Assembly: GCA_017451025.1 (NCBI GenBank)
Contig: JAFSSM010000008.1
Span: 59,259-123,258, forward strand
Direction: 5' to 3'
DNA length: 64,000 nucleotides
Origin: Synergistaceae bacterium
GTDB taxonomy: Bacteria > Synergistota > Synergistia > Synergistales > Aminobacteriaceae
Shown: one piece after another, positions 16,984 through 26,277 of the stretch
Layout: every line of letters starts with the position of its first letter
Numbering within the stretch: position 1 is the first letter of the stretch
Notes under the pieces: generated by a model
What the model was told of the DNA's origin: nothing
What the model saw: the letters and a program-made list of their open reading frames with translations, nothing else
Database searches by the model: none
Made by a program: the position numbers and the translations under genes

Positions 16984-18260
16984 TGCTGGCTGCTGCATTC
17001 TGGATACTGTTCATCTTTCTGATTCTGATCGGAGTTCCCGTAGCTTTTTCCGTGGGCTTCTCGTCTGTACTGCTGCTCCTCGCCGAACAGACCAACAACA
17101 CCATAGTCATCGCGCAGAAACTCGTTGCAGGCTTGGATTCATTCACGCTTCTGGCAATACCGTTCTTCATGTGTTCCTGCGCAATCATGTCAGAAATCGA
17201 CATAGGCAGGCAGATTTTCGACTTTGCTGATTCTCTGGTAAGGCACATACGCGGCGGACTTGCTCAGGTGAATATAGTATGTTCTGTGATTCAGGCGGGC
17301 ATGTCAGGAACTGCCGTGAATGACATCGCAGGAATAGGCAGGCTCGAAGTTCAGGCTATGGAACGCAGCGGGTATGACAGGAAATTTGCTGCGGCAGTAA
17401 CTGCTGCCTCATCGTCAATCGGGCCGGTTATCCCTCCGTCAATACCTTTGGTGCTGGTCAGCTCAATCATGGGAGTCTCCACCGGAAAAATGCTCATCGG
17501 CGGAATCATACCCGGTCTTGTTATGGCACTGGGGATGATGATTACTGTCGGCATTATCAGCAGAAAACGCCATTATCCCACATTCCCGCGCGTCAGGTTC
17601 AAGGAGCTGGTGAGGTCGTTCGTGAAGGCTCTTCCTGCCCTTATGATGCCCGTAATCCTGATAGGCGGTTTCCTGAACGGATTCATGACACCTACAGAGT
17701 CAGCCTGTGTTGCGATCTGGTACGCAATATTTCTGGGGTTCGTGTTCTACAGAAATCTCACTCTGCGGAAGATGATAAAGATTTTCGAGGCTAGTGCACT
17801 GTTATGCTCTTCAACGATGCTGATAATTTCGTGTGCGTCGGCGTTCGGGCTTGTTATCACTGAACAGCAGCTTCTCCAGAAAATGGCTTCATTTTTTACG
17901 GGGCTTTCCAGGAATCCGCAGGTGATACTTTTCCTGATGTGTATATTATTCCTGATAATAGGCTGTTTCATGGAGACCACTTCAGTGTTCATCATCATGA
18001 CACCGATTCTGATGGGGACGGCACAGGAGCTCGGAATAGACTTGATTCACTTCGGAGTCCTTGAGGTCATAATAGTAACGGTAGGTCTTTATACTCCTCC
18101 TGTCGGTGTAGGAATATTCCTGACGTGCAAGGTTGCGCATGTATCCGCAAAGAGCTTTCTACGTGAGATCTGGCCGTTCTGGGTGACGCTTCTGGCGGTG
18201 TGTGCGCTGATAATATTTGTTCCTGCGCTGACTACGTGGCTTCCTGATATGATCTTCTGA
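16983..18260 (+). CDS. dctM: TRAP transporter large permease (DctM family)
   Basis: Ion-coupled large membrane subunit. 425 residues, about 12 hydrophobic segments. Family motifs: LIGVPVAFSVGFSS, LAIPFFMCSCAIMSE, GGLAQVNIVCSVIQAGMSGTAVNDIAGIG, SSSIGPVIPPSIPLVLV, GGFMTPTES-like (NGFMTPTESACVAI) and GLYTPPVGVGIFL. Completes a full dctPQM set. The substrate is likely a carboxylate but cannot be named from sequence. Confidence 0.93.
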   Translation: MLAAAFWILFIFLILIGVPVAFSVGFSSVLLLLAEQTNNTIVIAQKLVAGLDSFTLLAIPFFMCSCAIMSEIDIGRQIFDFADSLVRHIRGGLAQVNIVCSVIQAGMSGTAVNDIAGIGRLEVQAMERSGYDRKFAAAVTAASSSIGPVIPPSIPLVLVSSIMGVSTGKMLIGGIIPGLVMALGMMITVGIISRKRHYPTFPRVRFKELVRSFVKALPALMMPVILIGGFLNGFMTPTESACVAIWYAIFLGFVFYRNLTLRKMIKIFEASALLCSSTMLIISCASAFGLVITEQQLLQKMASFFTGLSRNPQVILFLMCILFLIIGCFMETTSVFIIMTPILMGTAQELGIDLIHFGVLEVIIVTVGLYTPPVGVGIFLTCKVAHVSAKSFLREIWPFWVTLLAVCALIIFVPALTTWLPDMIF

Positions 18261-18293
18261 TTTAACGTTATGCACATGTCTGTGCACAAAATA

Positions 18294-18320
18294 CCCCCCT
18301 GCTGATTCCGGCGGGGGCTT
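18294..18320 (+). terminator. Probable terminator of the TRAP operon
   Basis: A C-run (18294-18299) and G-run (18313-18317) form a short GC stem followed by CTTT. A second small hairpin TGCACA/TGTGCA lies just upstream (18271-18286). The T-tract is weak. Confidence 0.45.
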
Positions 18321-18392
18321 TATGATTCCGGCAATGGCAGCACAAATTCGCAATACATATCCTGTTCTACATAAGTACGAGCAAATCGTGAT

Positions 18393-18424
18393 TTGTGATA
18401 AAATTCTGCGATTTCAAGTATAAT
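18393..18424 (+). promoter_or_regulatory. Promoter-like -10 TATAAT before the carboxyltransferase gene
   Basis: Perfect TATAAT at 18419-18424. The -35 is poor: TTGTGA (18393-18398) is 20 bases away, while GTGATA is at 18 bases. It lies 43 bases before the start codon. Confidence 0.45.
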
Positions 18425-18466
18425 ACTCACCAAATCCCAAACAACAATACAGGAGGAATTATTTTT

Positions 18467-19864
18467 ATGGCAGGAGAAAAAAAAGTACGCATCACCGAAA
18501 CCGGCCTTCGCGACGCTCACCAGTCATTGATCGCTACCCGTATGCGCACAGACGACATGCTCCCGGTTCTCGAATACATGGACAACGCAGGTTATTGGGC
18601 ACTCGAAATGTGGGGCGGAGCAACTTTCGACTCAGCAATGCGTTTCCTCGACGAAGACCCGTGGGAGAGACTGCGCATTATTCGTTCACGCGTGAAGAAG
18701 GCTAAGCTCCAGATGCTCCTTCGCGGCCAGAATCTTGTGGGCTACCGCCATTACGCCGACGATGTAGTGCGTGAGTTCGTCAAAAAGGCCGTCGGCAACG
18801 GCATAGACATTATCCGCTGCTTCGACGCTCTGAATGACCTCAGGAACGTTGAAATTGCCGCTGACCAGGTCAAGAAGGAAGGAGCACACCTTCAGCTCTG
18901 CATGAGCTACACCCTCTCACCAGTTCATACTCTGGACTCGTTTGCGGGTATGGCCAAGAAAATGCAGGACATGGGCGCGGACTCAATAGCCATTAAGGAC
19001 ATGGCAGGACTTATCGGCCCGATGGATTGCGCAAAACTTGTGAAGGCTATCAAGGAGAAAGTAGACATTCCGATAGAGCTTCACAGCCACTACACGACCG
19101 GACTTGCGAGCATGGCCTATCTCTCCGGCATCGAGGCAGGAGCAGAAATCGTTGACACCGCAATTTCACCGTTTGCACTGGGCACCAGCCAGCCCCCGAC
19201 CGAGTCGCTTGTTGCTGCACTTGAAGGCTCGGAGTATGACACCGGCATAAAGATTGCTGACCTGCTCCCGATAACAATGCACTTCAAGAAACTGCGCGAG
19301 AAGTACAAGGACTTATTGCCGGAAATTGCGGGCGTGGACATCAACATTCTGCGCTACCAGATTCCTGGCGGCATGTACTCCAACATGGTCAACCAGCTCC
19401 GCGAGATGAACGCTCTCGACAAACTCGAGGCAGTGCTCAACGAAGTACCAGTTGTGCGCAAGGCAATGGGCTATCCTCCGCTCGTAACTCCGTCAAGCCA
19501 GATGGTTGGAACGCAGGCAACCGTGAACGTGTTACGCGGACGCTGGAAGAGTTTCCCGAAGGAGATTAAGCAGTACTTTTTGGGATATTACGGTCAGCCC
19601 CCCGCACCGATGGATCCGGAAGTCCAGAAAATGGCAATCGGCAACGAAGAGCCTATCACCTGCAGGCCCGGCGAGAAGATAGCTCCCGAAATGGAACAGG
19701 CACGCAAGGACTGCCAGCCTTGGGCAACTCAGCCGGAAGATGCCCTTACGTGGATAATGTTCCCGCAGGTCGCAAAGGACTTCCTGCCCAAGAAATACGC
19801 CAAGCTCCACAGCCGCGATACCGGGCTTCAGGCTCAGGCATCACCAGAGGCATATCCGGCGTAA
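18467..19864 (+). CDS. Biotin-dependent carboxyltransferase subunit (PycB/OadA/5S type)
   Basis: Transfers a carboxyl group between carboxybiotin and a 2-oxo acid such as pyruvate/oxaloacetate. Seen: ITETGLRDAHQSLIATRMRTDDM, LEMWGGATFDSAMRFLDEDPWERL, RCFDALNDLRN, IKDMAGL with the metal/biotin lysine, and ELHSHYTTGLA. 465 residues; no C-terminal biotinyl (MKM) domain, so it needs a separate biotin carrier that is not in the window. Start is the ATG with AGGAGG ten bases upstream; an upstream in-frame ATG lacks a ribosome binding site. Its stop is directly followed by the phoH start (TAA-ATG). Could serve an oxaloacetate decarboxylase, a pyruvate carboxylase or a transcarboxylase. Confidence 0.88.
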   Translation: MAGEKKVRITETGLRDAHQSLIATRMRTDDMLPVLEYMDNAGYWALEMWGGATFDSAMRFLDEDPWERLRIIRSRVKKAKLQMLLRGQNLVGYRHYADDVVREFVKKAVGNGIDIIRCFDALNDLRNVEIAADQVKKEGAHLQLCMSYTLSPVHTLDSFAGMAKKMQDMGADSIAIKDMAGLIGPMDCAKLVKAIKEKVDIPIELHSHYTTGLASMAYLSGIEAGAEIVDTAISPFALGTSQPPTESLVAALEGSEYDTGIKIADLLPITMHFKKLREKYKDLLPEIAGVDINILRYQIPGGMYSNMVNQLREMNALDKLEAVLNEVPVVRKAMGYPPLVTPSSQMVGTQATVNVLRGRWKSFPKEIKQYFLGYYGQPPAPMDPEVQKMAIGNEEPITCRPGEKIAPEMEQARKDCQPWATQPEDALTWIMFPQVAKDFLPKKYAKLHSRDTGLQAQASPEAYPA

Positions 19865-20821
19865 ATGGACATTCCATTATCAGGGGACGGGTTCGCGCAG
19901 GCCAGACTTCTCGGCCCTAACGATGCTAACTTCAAGACTATCGAGGCTCGTTACCCTGTTACGCTTTCGGTCAAGGACGGGGTCGTTCGCGTGAGCGGCC
20001 CTGACCCTGAACCGGTGAGGCTTGCAGGACACTTAATCCGTGAGCTGGCTTCAGTTGCGGAGAAGGGGCACGAGATACACGAGGCAGACGTTCGTTCAGC
20101 GATGGATGCTCTGGCAGAAGGGCGGGAACTCAGTTTAGCGTCGCTCTACTCGGAAATTATCTGCACCACAGCAAGAGGCAAACCCATACGCGCAAAAACT
20201 CCCGGACAGCGTGAATACATACGCGCCATCCGGGATAACTTTATTCTGTTCGCTACAGGCCCGGCAGGTACAGGCAAGACCTACTTGGCCGTGTGCGAAG
20301 CTGTATCTATGCTCAAGGCCGGAAAAGTGAATCGCGTTGTGCTTGTGCGTCCAGCCGTTGAAGCCGGAGAGAGTCTCGGCTATCTGCCCGGAGATCTGCG
20401 CGAAAAGGTAGAGCCTTACGTCAGACCTCTCTATGATGCATTCTATGACCTGCTCTCACCCGAAAAATTCCTGCGCTATGCCGATAAGGGAGTCATCGAG
20501 ATTGTCCCGCTGGCATATATGCGCGGAAGAACCCTCAACGAGAGCTTCATTATTCTGGACGAAGCACAGAACACTACACCAAAACAGATGAAGATGTTCC
20601 TGACCAGGCTGGGCTTCGGGTCAAAAGCAGTAGTTACCGGCGACATCACGCAGGTGGACTTGCCGGGAAGTTCGCAGTCCGGCTTGAAGAGTGTGCGCGA
20701 AATTCTCTCAGGCATTAAGGGCATAGGATTTATCGACCTGAGTGATGCTGACGTGGTAAGGCATGAAATAGTCCAAAAGATAGTTCAGGCATATGCAAGG
20801 TATGAACATCATGAAGCGTAA
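19865..20821 (+). CDS. phoH: PhoH-like ATPase
   Basis: RNA-metabolism-linked ATPase of the YbeZ/PhoH type, commonly encoded beside ybeY. Seen: N-terminal KH-like region, Walker A FATGPAGTGKTYLA, VRPAVEAGESLGYLPGD, PLAYMRGRTL, Walker B FIILDEAQNTTPKQ and VVTGDITQVDLP. 318 residues, normal. Sits in the conserved order phoH-pgpH-ybeY. The 3' end overlaps pgpH by 11 bases. Confidence 0.95.
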   Translation: MDIPLSGDGFAQARLLGPNDANFKTIEARYPVTLSVKDGVVRVSGPDPEPVRLAGHLIRELASVAEKGHEIHEADVRSAMDALAEGRELSLASLYSEIICTTARGKPIRAKTPGQREYIRAIRDNFILFATGPAGTGKTYLAVCEAVSMLKAGKVNRVVLVRPAVEAGESLGYLPGDLREKVEPYVRPLYDAFYDLLSPEKFLRYADKGVIEIVPLAYMRGRTLNESFIILDEAQNTTPKQMKMFLTRLGFGSKAVVTGDITQVDLPGSSQSGLKSVREILSGIKGIGFIDLSDADVVRHEIVQKIVQAYARYEHHEA

Positions 20822-22940
20822 GTCAAAAGTAAAAAGCGTATTAACCCTGCCGTCAGAACTGAGCTTCTGGCAGCGAATCGATTTCCGCGCCCTCAAACAG
20901 TATGTTATGCCGGTAAGTTTCCTGCTGATTGCCGGAGTGCTTATAGTTCTTGCGCAATGGGCAATTCTCAGCAGAAGAGGCGACAGCTTTGCGGTAGGCG
21001 AGCCTTCACCGGAAACCTACAGGGTGATTACGCACATGCGCTATGACGATCAGGCGAGTGCGAAGACCCTGCGCGGAATGGTGAGGGACAGCATTGTAGA
21101 AGTAACAGTCCGTGATGTCTCAGCGAAGCCCCGACTTCTCCGCAGACTGGAGGCTGTGGAGAATGCTGACGCTCCAGAATCCAAACCTTACCTTGCGTAC
21201 ATGCCCGAAGCTCTGCTCAAAGCAATAGCAAGGCTCAGCAACGCGGACAAAACCCGGATTCTTGCCTCAGCCTATCAGGTCGGCAGTGCCTACATTGACC
21301 GCCTTGAAGCGGAAAAAGTCTACAGGACAAACACTGCACTTATGGCATCTATGCTCTGGGAGGAAATCAACAAGCAGAATATTCCGCCAAACGATGCAAA
21401 TTTCATCTACCAGATACTTGCAGGACTGGGCAGCCTGAATTTCAGGGTGGACGAAGAACTTACCGAACTTGCCCGTCTTGCGGCGATCCGTGAGGTGCCT
21501 GTTCTGGACAGAAGGCTTGAGCCTGGCGACGTAATAGTCTCGCGCGGAGACGTAGTTACCACTCAGATAGCCTTCCTGCTCAGAATGCAGGGCTACACGG
21601 AGGACGTATTCCCGTTCGCACAGCTGGGAGCAGTTCTTTTTGCGGTGCTTGCGCTTCCGATGTGGCTGGATATTCTCAAGCGCGGAGCAGGAGACAGAAA
21701 ACCTACGTGGTGGTGTGTTGTGTTCGTGATCCTGACAGCGTGGATATGGGAGACTACGGCGACGAGGTTCGGAATTTACGGTGCGGGTGTCCTGCCTGCC
21801 GTAACTGTAGCGTTCCTTGCTGTTCCGGACTATCTCGGGTTCTGCCTGTCAATCATTGCGGCGGCATCTGGAGTGTTCGTCATAACCGGGCAGGCTATAT
21901 CGGCCTTCATTCTGCTTTCACTTATGGCCATTACTGCGTCTACACTGGGCTTCTATCTTTTCCGAAATCTCGAGTCCAGAATGCAGGTCTACAGGCGAAT
22001 ACTCATTATTACGCTGATATTGACCATTGTGCGAATGGCTATGCGCTGGCTTCAGGGGCCTTCTTTGATGCGCGACAGCTTCAGGCTGTTCGTCCCGCTC
22101 GGCGAGTTCTGGCAGGAAATAGGGCTGTATTTTCTGTTTGAGCTGATAATTTCCCACATAATGACGTTCATCCTGCAGTATGTAGAGGAAGCAATCGGAA
22201 CGCTCTCGATTCTCACGCTAAGGGAGATAAGCCATCCGTCAAGCCCGTTGCTCCGGGACTTGCAGAGATATGCTCCAGGAACATACCAGCATTCCCTGAC
22301 GATTGCGACGCTGATTGAGGCAGTAGGTATCGAGCTGAGAATGGACATCAATCTTCTGCGGGCAGGAGCATACTACCACGATATAGGCAAACTCAGGAAA
22401 CCGCATTACTTCGTCGAGAATCAGGGCGGAGGCTTGAACCTGAACGACGACATGACACCCAAACTAAGCTCGATAGCCATACGTTCGCACGTAAAGGACG
22501 GTCTCGAACTTGCGTGGGAGGCAGGACTTCCCAAACGTATACGCGACTTCATCGCCGAGCATCACGGAACTACATGTACGTTCTATTTTTACCGTAAGGC
22601 ACTTGCTGAGGGCGAAAAGGTTGATCGTTCGGACTTCACTTATCCCGGGCCGAAGCCTCAGTCCAGAGAGACAGCACTATTGATGATTGTGGACTCTGTT
22701 GAGGCAGCAGTGAGAGCGGCAAATATCCGTGAGATTGGCGCGGACACCAAAGAACAGACCGCCAGCGCGATCGAGAAGATAATCAATCAGGTAGTAGCCA
22801 GCAAGCTCAACGAGGATCAGTTCGACGACGTAAACCTGACCCAGAAGGATCTGGCCGTCATAAAGAAGACGCTAATCTCTGTCCTGACCTCAATGTATCA
22901 CACGCGCAAGGTCAAGAAGATAGAGAACAGGAAATCATAA
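20811..22940 (+). CDS. pgpH: PgpH-type HD membrane phosphodiesterase (c-di-AMP)
   Basis: Integral membrane HD hydrolase; PgpH homologues degrade cyclic di-AMP to pApA. Order: one N-terminal membrane helix (YVMPVSFLLIAGVLIVL), an external 7TMR-HDED domain (to about residue 260), a bundle of membrane helices, and a cytosolic HD domain with TYQHSLTIATL, AGAYYHDIGKLRKPHYF and FIAEHHGT. About 709 residues. Start ATG 20811 is preferred (CAAGG ten bases before); ATG 20793 and 20802 are possible. This implies c-di-AMP signalling in the organism. Confidence 0.92.
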   Translation: MKRKSKVKSVLTLPSELSFWQRIDFRALKQYVMPVSFLLIAGVLIVLAQWAILSRRGDSFAVGEPSPETYRVITHMRYDDQASAKTLRGMVRDSIVEVTVRDVSAKPRLLRRLEAVENADAPESKPYLAYMPEALLKAIARLSNADKTRILASAYQVGSAYIDRLEAEKVYRTNTALMASMLWEEINKQNIPPNDANFIYQILAGLGSLNFRVDEELTELARLAAIREVPVLDRRLEPGDVIVSRGDVVTTQIAFLLRMQGYTEDVFPFAQLGAVLFAVLALPMWLDILKRGAGDRKPTWWCVVFVILTAWIWETTATRFGIYGAGVLPAVTVAFLAVPDYLGFCLSIIAAASGVFVITGQAISAFILLSLMAITASTLGFYLFRNLESRMQVYRRILIITLILTIVRMAMRWLQGPSLMRDSFRLFVPLGEFWQEIGLYFLFELIISHIMTFILQYVEEAIGTLSILTLREISHPSSPLLRDLQRYAPGTYQHSLTIATLIEAVGIELRMDINLLRAGAYYHDIGKLRKPHYFVENQGGGLNLNDDMTPKLSSIAIRSHVKDGLELAWEAGLPKRIRDFIAEHHGTTCTFYFYRKALAEGEKVDRSDFTYPGPKPQSRETALLMIVDSVEAAVRAANIREIGADTKEQTASAIEKIINQVVASKLNEDQFDDVNLTQKDLAVIKKTLISVLTSMYHTRKVKKIENRKS

Positions 22941-22962
22941 GCACGAAAGAGGTTATTTATTC

Positions 22963-23433
22963 TTGAAGTTATCATTATGCATTGACGCACCCGAAGGAGA
23001 CAGCGACAGTAATATTTCTATTCCCCCTGACACCACAGCCAGAATACTCACGGAAGAACTCCTGTCGATTTATCCTGCCGCGAAGAATTACGAGTCCGCA
23101 GAAATCTCACTGTCATTTGTCAGCGCGGAGGAAATTCGCAGGCTGAACCGCGAATACCGAAATGTTGACGAACCTACTGATGTTTTGTCGTTCCCAATGA
23201 TGGACGGTGATGCTGAGGATTTTCCGGAACTCCCTGTGCTTTCACTCGGAGATATTGTGATTTGTCCGGAAGAGACTGCGCGGCTTCACCCCGAACTTAC
23301 CCCTCACGAAGCAATATACCTGATGATTGCGCACTCATTTCTGCACCTGCTGGGCTATGACCACGACACAGAAGAGAAGCAGGCCGAAATGTGGGAGCTT
23401 CAGGAGAAAATAGCGGGGAGGTTCGCGCAATGA
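22963..23433 (+). CDS. ybeY: YbeY endoribonuclease / rRNA maturation factor
   Basis: Metal-dependent single-strand RNase needed for 16S rRNA 3' processing and ribosome quality control. The zinc motif HSFLHLLGYDHD is complete, with LNREYRNVDEPTDVLSFP and LGDIVI before it. 156 residues. TTG start with AAAGAGG upstream; no ATG is available. Overlaps the CNNM gene by 4 bases (ATGA). Confidence 0.95.
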   Translation: MKLSLCIDAPEGDSDSNISIPPDTTARILTEELLSIYPAAKNYESAEISLSFVSAEEIRRLNREYRNVDEPTDVLSFPMMDGDAEDFPELPVLSLGDIVICPEETARLHPELTPHEAIYLMIAHSFLHLLGYDHDTEEKQAEMWELQEKIAGRFAQ

Positions 23434-24713
23434 CAGGAATAATTATCGGGTTTGCAGGGCTGTTTCTGCTGTCGGCGTTCTTCAGCGGAGCGGAGACATC
23501 GATTACGGCAACGGGTACAGGAAAATTACGGACGCTTCAGGAGCAGGGCCGCTACAAATTTCTGAACTCAACGTTCCAGTGGCTTATCGATGACACACAG
23601 GAAGCGTTGACGGTCTGCCTGATTGCCAACAACGTCGTAAATATCTCGGCGAGCGCACTTGCTTCGAGCGTAGCACTCGGGTTGTTCGGGGCCGGAGCTT
23701 TGGTGTTCGTTGTGCCGGTGATGACCGTGCTGATCGTGATATTCGGGGAGATACTGCCGAAAAGTGCCGCAATGGTCTACTCGGAAAAAGTGCTGCTGTT
23801 TTCCGCGCCGATACTGCGAATCTTGGCCTTCCTGATTTCTCCTGCCGCTTGGGCAATGAAGAAATGCGTAACAGGAATAGGATTTCTGCTGCACCTGGAT
23901 TTGGGAACACAGCAGGTTTTCGTTACGCGTGATGAGATAGAGCAGGTCGTTAAGATAGGCGAAGAATCCGGAGCACTTGAGGCCAGCGAGCGCAGAATGA
24001 TTGACGGGATAATAGACTTTGACGAGACGCGCGTCCACGAGATTATGATTCCCAGAACGGACATGACGGCAATTGAGGCCGGAAGCACCCTTGATGAGGC
24101 CGTGAACCTGTTCATCGAGCAGGGGCACTCAAGGATTCCCGTGTACGAGGAGAGTCCGGATAACATTATCGGGATACTCTACGTGAAGGATACGCTGAAG
24201 AACTTACGCGACGGAGATTTGTCGTGCGATGTCAGGAATTTGCTGCGCAAGCCTATCTTTGTGCCGGAGACGATAAAGACCGCAGAAGTCCTCGAGGCGA
24301 TGAGGCACGAGCACATTCACATTGCGATAATCGTTGACGAATACGGCGGAGTGGCCGGCATCGTAACGATGGAGGATATTCTGGAGCAGATAGTCGGCGA
24401 AATTCAGGACGAGTACGACGAAGAGACTCCGGAGGTTCAGAAGCTGGAGGACGGGTCATATCTTGTGCAGGGAATGATCAGCCTTGAAGATTTGAGCGAG
24501 GCACTAGGCAGTGAGTTTGAGAGCGATGATGCGGAGACGCTTGGAGGACTGGTGCTGACGTTGTCGGGGGCTTTCCCTGAGGAGGGGGAGACTTTTGACT
24601 ATGGAGGCTGGCGCATAAAGGTGATGGAGCTTGAGGAGCACAGAATAACGTTGCTGAATCTGAGCAGGATACCTTCGGAGGACGAACAGGAGAGTTACAG
24701 CGAGGACGAATAA
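23430..24713 (+). CDS. CNNM/CorC-family membrane protein with CBS pair
   Basis: Hemolysin-C/CorC-like protein, probably a magnesium or divalent-cation exporter or its regulator. Order: DUF21/CNNM membrane domain with SAFFSGAETSITATG, two CBS domains (IMIPRTDMTAIEAGSTLDEA; FVPETIKTAEVLEAM...IIVDEYGGVAGIVTMEDILE), then the CorC/HlyC FAD-like C-domain ending in an acidic tail. 427 residues. The start is the ATG overlapping ybeY, with GGAGG upstream; an earlier frame is a read-in. Confidence 0.9.
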   Translation: MTGIIIGFAGLFLLSAFFSGAETSITATGTGKLRTLQEQGRYKFLNSTFQWLIDDTQEALTVCLIANNVVNISASALASSVALGLFGAGALVFVVPVMTVLIVIFGEILPKSAAMVYSEKVLLFSAPILRILAFLISPAAWAMKKCVTGIGFLLHLDLGTQQVFVTRDEIEQVVKIGEESGALEASERRMIDGIIDFDETRVHEIMIPRTDMTAIEAGSTLDEAVNLFIEQGHSRIPVYEESPDNIIGILYVKDTLKNLRDGDLSCDVRNLLRKPIFVPETIKTAEVLEAMRHEHIHIAIIVDEYGGVAGIVTMEDILEQIVGEIQDEYDEETPEVQKLEDGSYLVQGMISLEDLSEALGSEFESDDAETLGGLVLTLSGAFPEEGETFDYGGWRIKVMELEEHRITLLNLSRIPSEDEQESYSEDE

Positions 24714-24719
24714 CGACTA

Positions 24720-24762
24720 AAAAAATCCCCCCAGTCTCACACAGAGGCCGGGGGAATTTTTG
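24720..24762. terminator. Bidirectional terminator between convergent genes
   Basis: AAAAATCCCCCC...GGGGGAATTTTT hairpin with A- and T-runs on both sides, serving the CNNM gene and the minus-strand hydrolase. Confidence 0.85.
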
Positions 24763-24772
24763 TGCTTTGTGC

Positions 24773-25825
24773 TTATTTCGCAGGTACACCCTTCATGAAC
24801 TCCACAAACTTATCCTTCCACCATTTCGCTTGTGCGGTTGTTCCGTGCCCTGCTGTCTCCGGGCTGGCAGGTATCAGGAAATATTCAGCGTGTTCAATCT
24901 GAGCAATAGCCTTCTCCATTACGCCGAACTCTGCGGGGTTGCGCTCATCGTCTGCCGAGTTTATCGCCAGAACATACGCCTTAATCTTCTCGAGGCCCTG
25001 CGGGTTGTACTCCCTCGAAGACTCCCACTGATACAGGAAGTCGTTTGCGTCCATCGTGAACTTTGCCCCTAACCTCTGAGCAATAATCTCGTCGCCCTTC
25101 TCGCTGGTGGGGGCTGCCTTCTGGAGTGCCATGTTTCCGCCGTTGGTCGCGATTGCGTAGAACACGTTGGCATACTGTGCGCTCTTGGGCTGTTCGGTGT
25201 AGTCGCCGCCATTCCACGCCGGATCGTTCCTCACCGTGTAGCTGATGAACTTACGCATCATCCAGTTGCGTCCGGACATCGCCATAGGCATTGAGGCCAT
25301 CGGCACAGCCGCGTCCATAAATTCAGGATAGTATATCGACCACAGCCAGGTCTGCATACCGCCCATCGAGTTGCCGATTATGACGCGCAGGTGCTTAACG
25401 CCCAGCCCTTCAGTTACGAGCCTGTACTGTGCGTGAACCATGTCGTCGTAGTTGTAGTTCGGGAATTTCGCGCGGAGGCCGTCCGACGGCTTGGAGGATT
25501 TGCCCGTGCCGATTGCGTCCGTCAGAATAATGTAGTAGTTGTGAGCGTCAAGGGGCTGGCCTTCCAGGAAAAGCTGCTCGCCAAAATTCTTGTTGAGCAT
25601 TCCCGCTCCGCTCCCTGTAGTGCCGTGCAGTATGAGGACTGCGGGATTCTTGGGGTCTCCGAGAGTTACGTAGCCTGCCTTCAGTTCGGGGAAGGTTTCA
25701 CCGGTGTGAAAGACAAAATCTTTGAGGGTGAACACGTCATCTTTGCGCATGTAGAAGTCCGCACCGAAAGCAGGCACGCACACGCAAGCGGCAAGCACAA
25801 CAGCAAGAAATATCTTCATTTTCAT
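24773..25825 (-). CDS. Secreted alpha/beta hydrolase (homoserine acetyltransferase-like fold)
   Basis: 350 residues with a signal peptide (to about residue 21, ending VPAFGA). Fold markers: VLILHGTTGSGAG (oxyanion region), nucleophile elbow GNSMGGMQ, acid region INSADDERNPAE and AGHGTT with the likely catalytic His. It resembles the MetX/homoserine O-acetyltransferase branch, but the export signal argues against a methionine role; esterase or acyltransferase is more likely. ATG start with AGGAGG nine bases upstream. Monocistronic. Confidence 0.8.
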   Translation of the reverse strand: MKMKIFLAVVLAACVCVPAFGADFYMRKDDVFTLKDFVFHTGETFPELKAGYVTLGDPKNPAVLILHGTTGSGAGMLNKNFGEQLFLEGQPLDAHNYYIILTDAIGTGKSSKPSDGLRAKFPNYNYDDMVHAQYRLVTEGLGVKHLRVIIGNSMGGMQTWLWSIYYPEFMDAAVPMASMPMAMSGRNWMMRKFISYTVRNDPAWNGGDYTEQPKSAQYANVFYAIATNGGNMALQKAAPTSEKGDEIIAQRLGAKFTMDANDFLYQWESSREYNPQGLEKIKAYVLAINSADDERNPAEFGVMEKAIAQIEHAEYFLIPASPETAGHGTTAQAKWWKDKFVEFMKGVPAK

Positions 25826-25957
25826 AGCAAACGCCTCCTGTAATTTTGGGATAACATGATTCTAAATGACAGGCGTGGTTTACAACAAAGTATCTTGGCG
25901 TATGTGTAGTAGTATAATCTCTCTATCCCCTAAAGAATGAAGAAGGAGGTTATTGTT

Positions 25958-26277
25958 ATGGATATGGAAATTCTCAAAATCTACAAAGAACTTTCCGGCG
26001 ATTCACTTACACTTTTACTCGAAGGCAGGCTCGACACAACTACACAGCCCCTCAGCTCGATGCAGAAGTGAAAAGCAGCCTCGAAGGCATCAAGCATTTG
26101 GTTTTTGACATGAAGGCACTGGAATTTGTGTCGTCAGCAGGGCTTAGAGTTCTGCTTCTTGCGCAGAAAGCTACGAGCAAGCAGGGTGCAACTATGGTAA
26201 TCAAGCATCTAATACCCGAAGTCTTCAAGGTGTTCGACGTAACCGGGGTCAGCCGCATTCTGACCATCGAGAAATGA
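25958..26277 (+). pseudogene. STAS-domain anti-sigma-factor antagonist, frameshifted
   Basis: A good start (ATG 25958 after AAGGAGG) gives MDMEILKIYKELSG and continues to GRLDTTTQPLSSMQK-stop. Dropping the two bases CA at 26045-26046 restores the expected GRLDTTTAPQLDAEV and joins the second half, which carries LEFVSSAGLRVLLLAQK, the STAS phospho-acceptor serine region. So the gene is interrupted by a 2-base insertion (or a 1-base loss) in an ACACA run. Intact it would be about 105 residues and be the dephosphorylated partner in a partner-switch. The 3' half overlaps the next gene by 4 bases. A sequencing or assembly error is possible. Confidence 0.85.
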
